A stretch of 64,000 nt of DNA from positions 124,001 through 188,000 of the forward strand of contig JALWGC010000014.1 in NCBI GenBank assembly GCA_027038835.1. The letters are read 5' to 3'. Positions 63,046 through 64,000 of this stretch are shown piece by piece. Numbering within the stretch: the stretch's first letter is position 1; the number at the start of each line of letters is the position of its first letter. A program made the position numbers and the translations under genes. Source of the DNA: Helicobacteraceae bacterium. Lineage in GTDB: Bacteria; Campylobacterota; Campylobacteria; Campylobacterales; Sulfurimonadaceae. The notes under the pieces were generated by a model that had not been told where the DNA came from, searched no databases, and saw only the letters and a program-made list of their open reading frames with translations.

Positions 63046-64000
63046 TTAAAAACTAAAAGAACCCCTTACCTGCCAAACTTGGAACATTCCGTCATATAAA
63101 TCGGTATTTTTCGGATAAGCTTGAATATAATTCATCATCAATTTCAATTCATTCGATATATACCAATTTATACCGATGCCGATATCGGTTTGTTCTCCCC
63201 CTTGTTCATCCTTGTCGTTGAGGTTGATATATGAATATCTCGCCGCCAATTCGACGGCACCTTTACCCGTCGGTTTCACTTTATCCAGTGTAGCGTCCTT
63301 GAGCGAAAATCTCTTCCCTTCTCCAAGAAGAAAATAACTTCCCTGCACATAGTAACCGTTAAATCTATATTTTCCTTTTTTCGCGTTAACATTTACCAGT
63401 GTAGCCTCAGCTTGAATGGAATACTTATCATACATACCAAAAAGTTCTACATTGTTTTTTGCAACCGTATCGACATTTTTGATTTTTACCGAAACGTATT
63501 TCGTATCTACAAAATCGGATTCCGCTCCTTGCTTATATTTGATACTATCCGAATTGAACTTTTGTGATTGATATGCAGTACCGATATTGAAAATTCTATG
63601 TGGAGCTGTTTTGTATGCATAAGTCAAGCGCAGATTGTATCCAGGATGGCTTATTTCATCATCCAAACGTTCATCGATAGAATTGGAAAAAACATCGAAA
63701 AAAAGATTGAAATAGTTATCGGAAACTTTCTTACGCATTAACAATTCTCCACCGATTTTTCGCCTGTCCACATACGCATCGCTCAATGCACGTTCCATAA
63801 AGGTGATATATTTCGAAGAGGAGTAAGATTCAAGAGAAAAGGGGATTTTGAAATTACCCACTTTAAATCGATAACGAACATCTAGTGGTTTGAACTTCCC
63901 TTTATACCCAAGGTAGATATCTTTGTAGCTGTTCGGTCCGGTAAAACTATAAGCAAATTTATAAAACAACTTTTTATCGAAAAAAGAGCCTTTATGATAC
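63046..64000 (-). CDS. Outer-membrane porin, phosphate-selective (OprP/OprO) type, C-terminal part
   Basis: The frame is open to the window edge, so the start is missing. About 317 visible residues form a beta-barrel with alternating aromatic strands (YRFKVGNFKIPFSLE, AARYSYINLND) and end in VRGSFSF, the C-terminal Phe of outer-membrane porins. Such porins are often upstream of exopolysaccharide loci in this phylum; a direct role in Pel is not shown. A 14-bp palindrome overlaps its stop codon (63041-63054). Confidence 0.8.
   Translation of the reverse strand, partial: YHKGSFFDKKLFYKFAYSFTGPNSYKDIYLGYKGKFKPLDVRYRFKVGNFKIPFSLESYSSSKYITFMERALSDAYVDRRKIGGELLMRKKVSDNYFNLFFDVFSNSIDERLDDEISHPGYNLRLTYAYKTAPHRIFNIGTAYQSQKFNSDSIKYKQGAESDFVDTKYVSVKIKNVDTVAKNNVELFGMYDKYSIQAEATLVNVNAKKGKYRFNGYYVQGSYFLLGEGKRFSLKDATLDKVKPTGKGAVELAARYSYINLNDKDEQGGEQTDIGIGINWYISNELKLMMNYIQAYPKNTDLYDGMFQVWQVRGSFSF

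Overview
The window comes from a Campylobacterota (Epsilonproteobacteria) chromosome, most likely a free-living, non-pathogenic lineage of the Sulfurimonas/Sulfurovum/Hydrogenimonas kind; the genus cannot be fixed from the sequence. The reasons are the murC gene followed by a small membrane protein as in Campylobacter, a DUF3373-type outer-membrane porin, short tightly packed cistrons with ATGA and TAATG overlaps, and TATAAT-only promoters in short intergenic gaps.

Region 1 (1-22.5 kb) is mainly housekeeping: ung, murC, a succinyldiaminopimelate aminotransferase, a c-type cytochrome lipoprotein, a ThiF-family enzyme, a Ca2+/H+ antiporter, a nitrilase-like pseudoenzyme, xseB, metX, metY, guaB, gatA, an HDOD protein, ileS and a CinA-C protein. 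Between metX and metY lie a 214-bp MITE-like element and a small-protein/DUF3373 porin/HD-GYP operon. Region 2 (22.5-23.2 kb) is a six-tRNA cluster (Lys-Val-Asp-Val-Glu-Asp).

Region 3 (23.2-39.6 kb) is an almost complete MSHA-type IV pilus locus. Two pilins are on the plus strand. Facing them on the minus strand is an operon ordered adhesin (MshQ-like, two LamG domains), four pilin-like minor subunits, then mshI-J-K-L-M-N-E-G. MshE keeps tandem MshEN c-di-GMP-binding motifs.

Region 4 (39.7-45.5 kb) holds tRNA-Val, pckA, a Fur/PerR regulator, prs, lepA and a ComF-like gene. The last 51 bp of lepA are duplicated exactly 166 bp downstream, around a small remnant.

Region 5 (45.5-64 kb) is an AT-rich, co-directional Pel polysaccharide operon preceded by a porin: pelC-like, pelD, pelE, pelF, pelG, pelA1, an inner-membrane TPR protein, a PelB-like outer-membrane protein, pelA2, a parvulin-type isomerase and a HupE/UreJ membrane protein. 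It differs from the classical seven-gene pel operon. There are two PelA paralogues, both with an intact deacetylase motif set but only one with recognisable glycoside-hydrolase residues, and PelB appears split into an inner-membrane TPR protein and an outer-membrane SPOR/TPR/barrel protein. This is the strongest candidate for an undescribed system variant here.

PelD (RSLD I-site), MshE (MshEN) and the HD-GYP phosphodiesterase suggest that c-di-GMP coordinates pilus-mediated attachment and Pel matrix production in this organism. That coordination is inferred from motifs and has not been shown.
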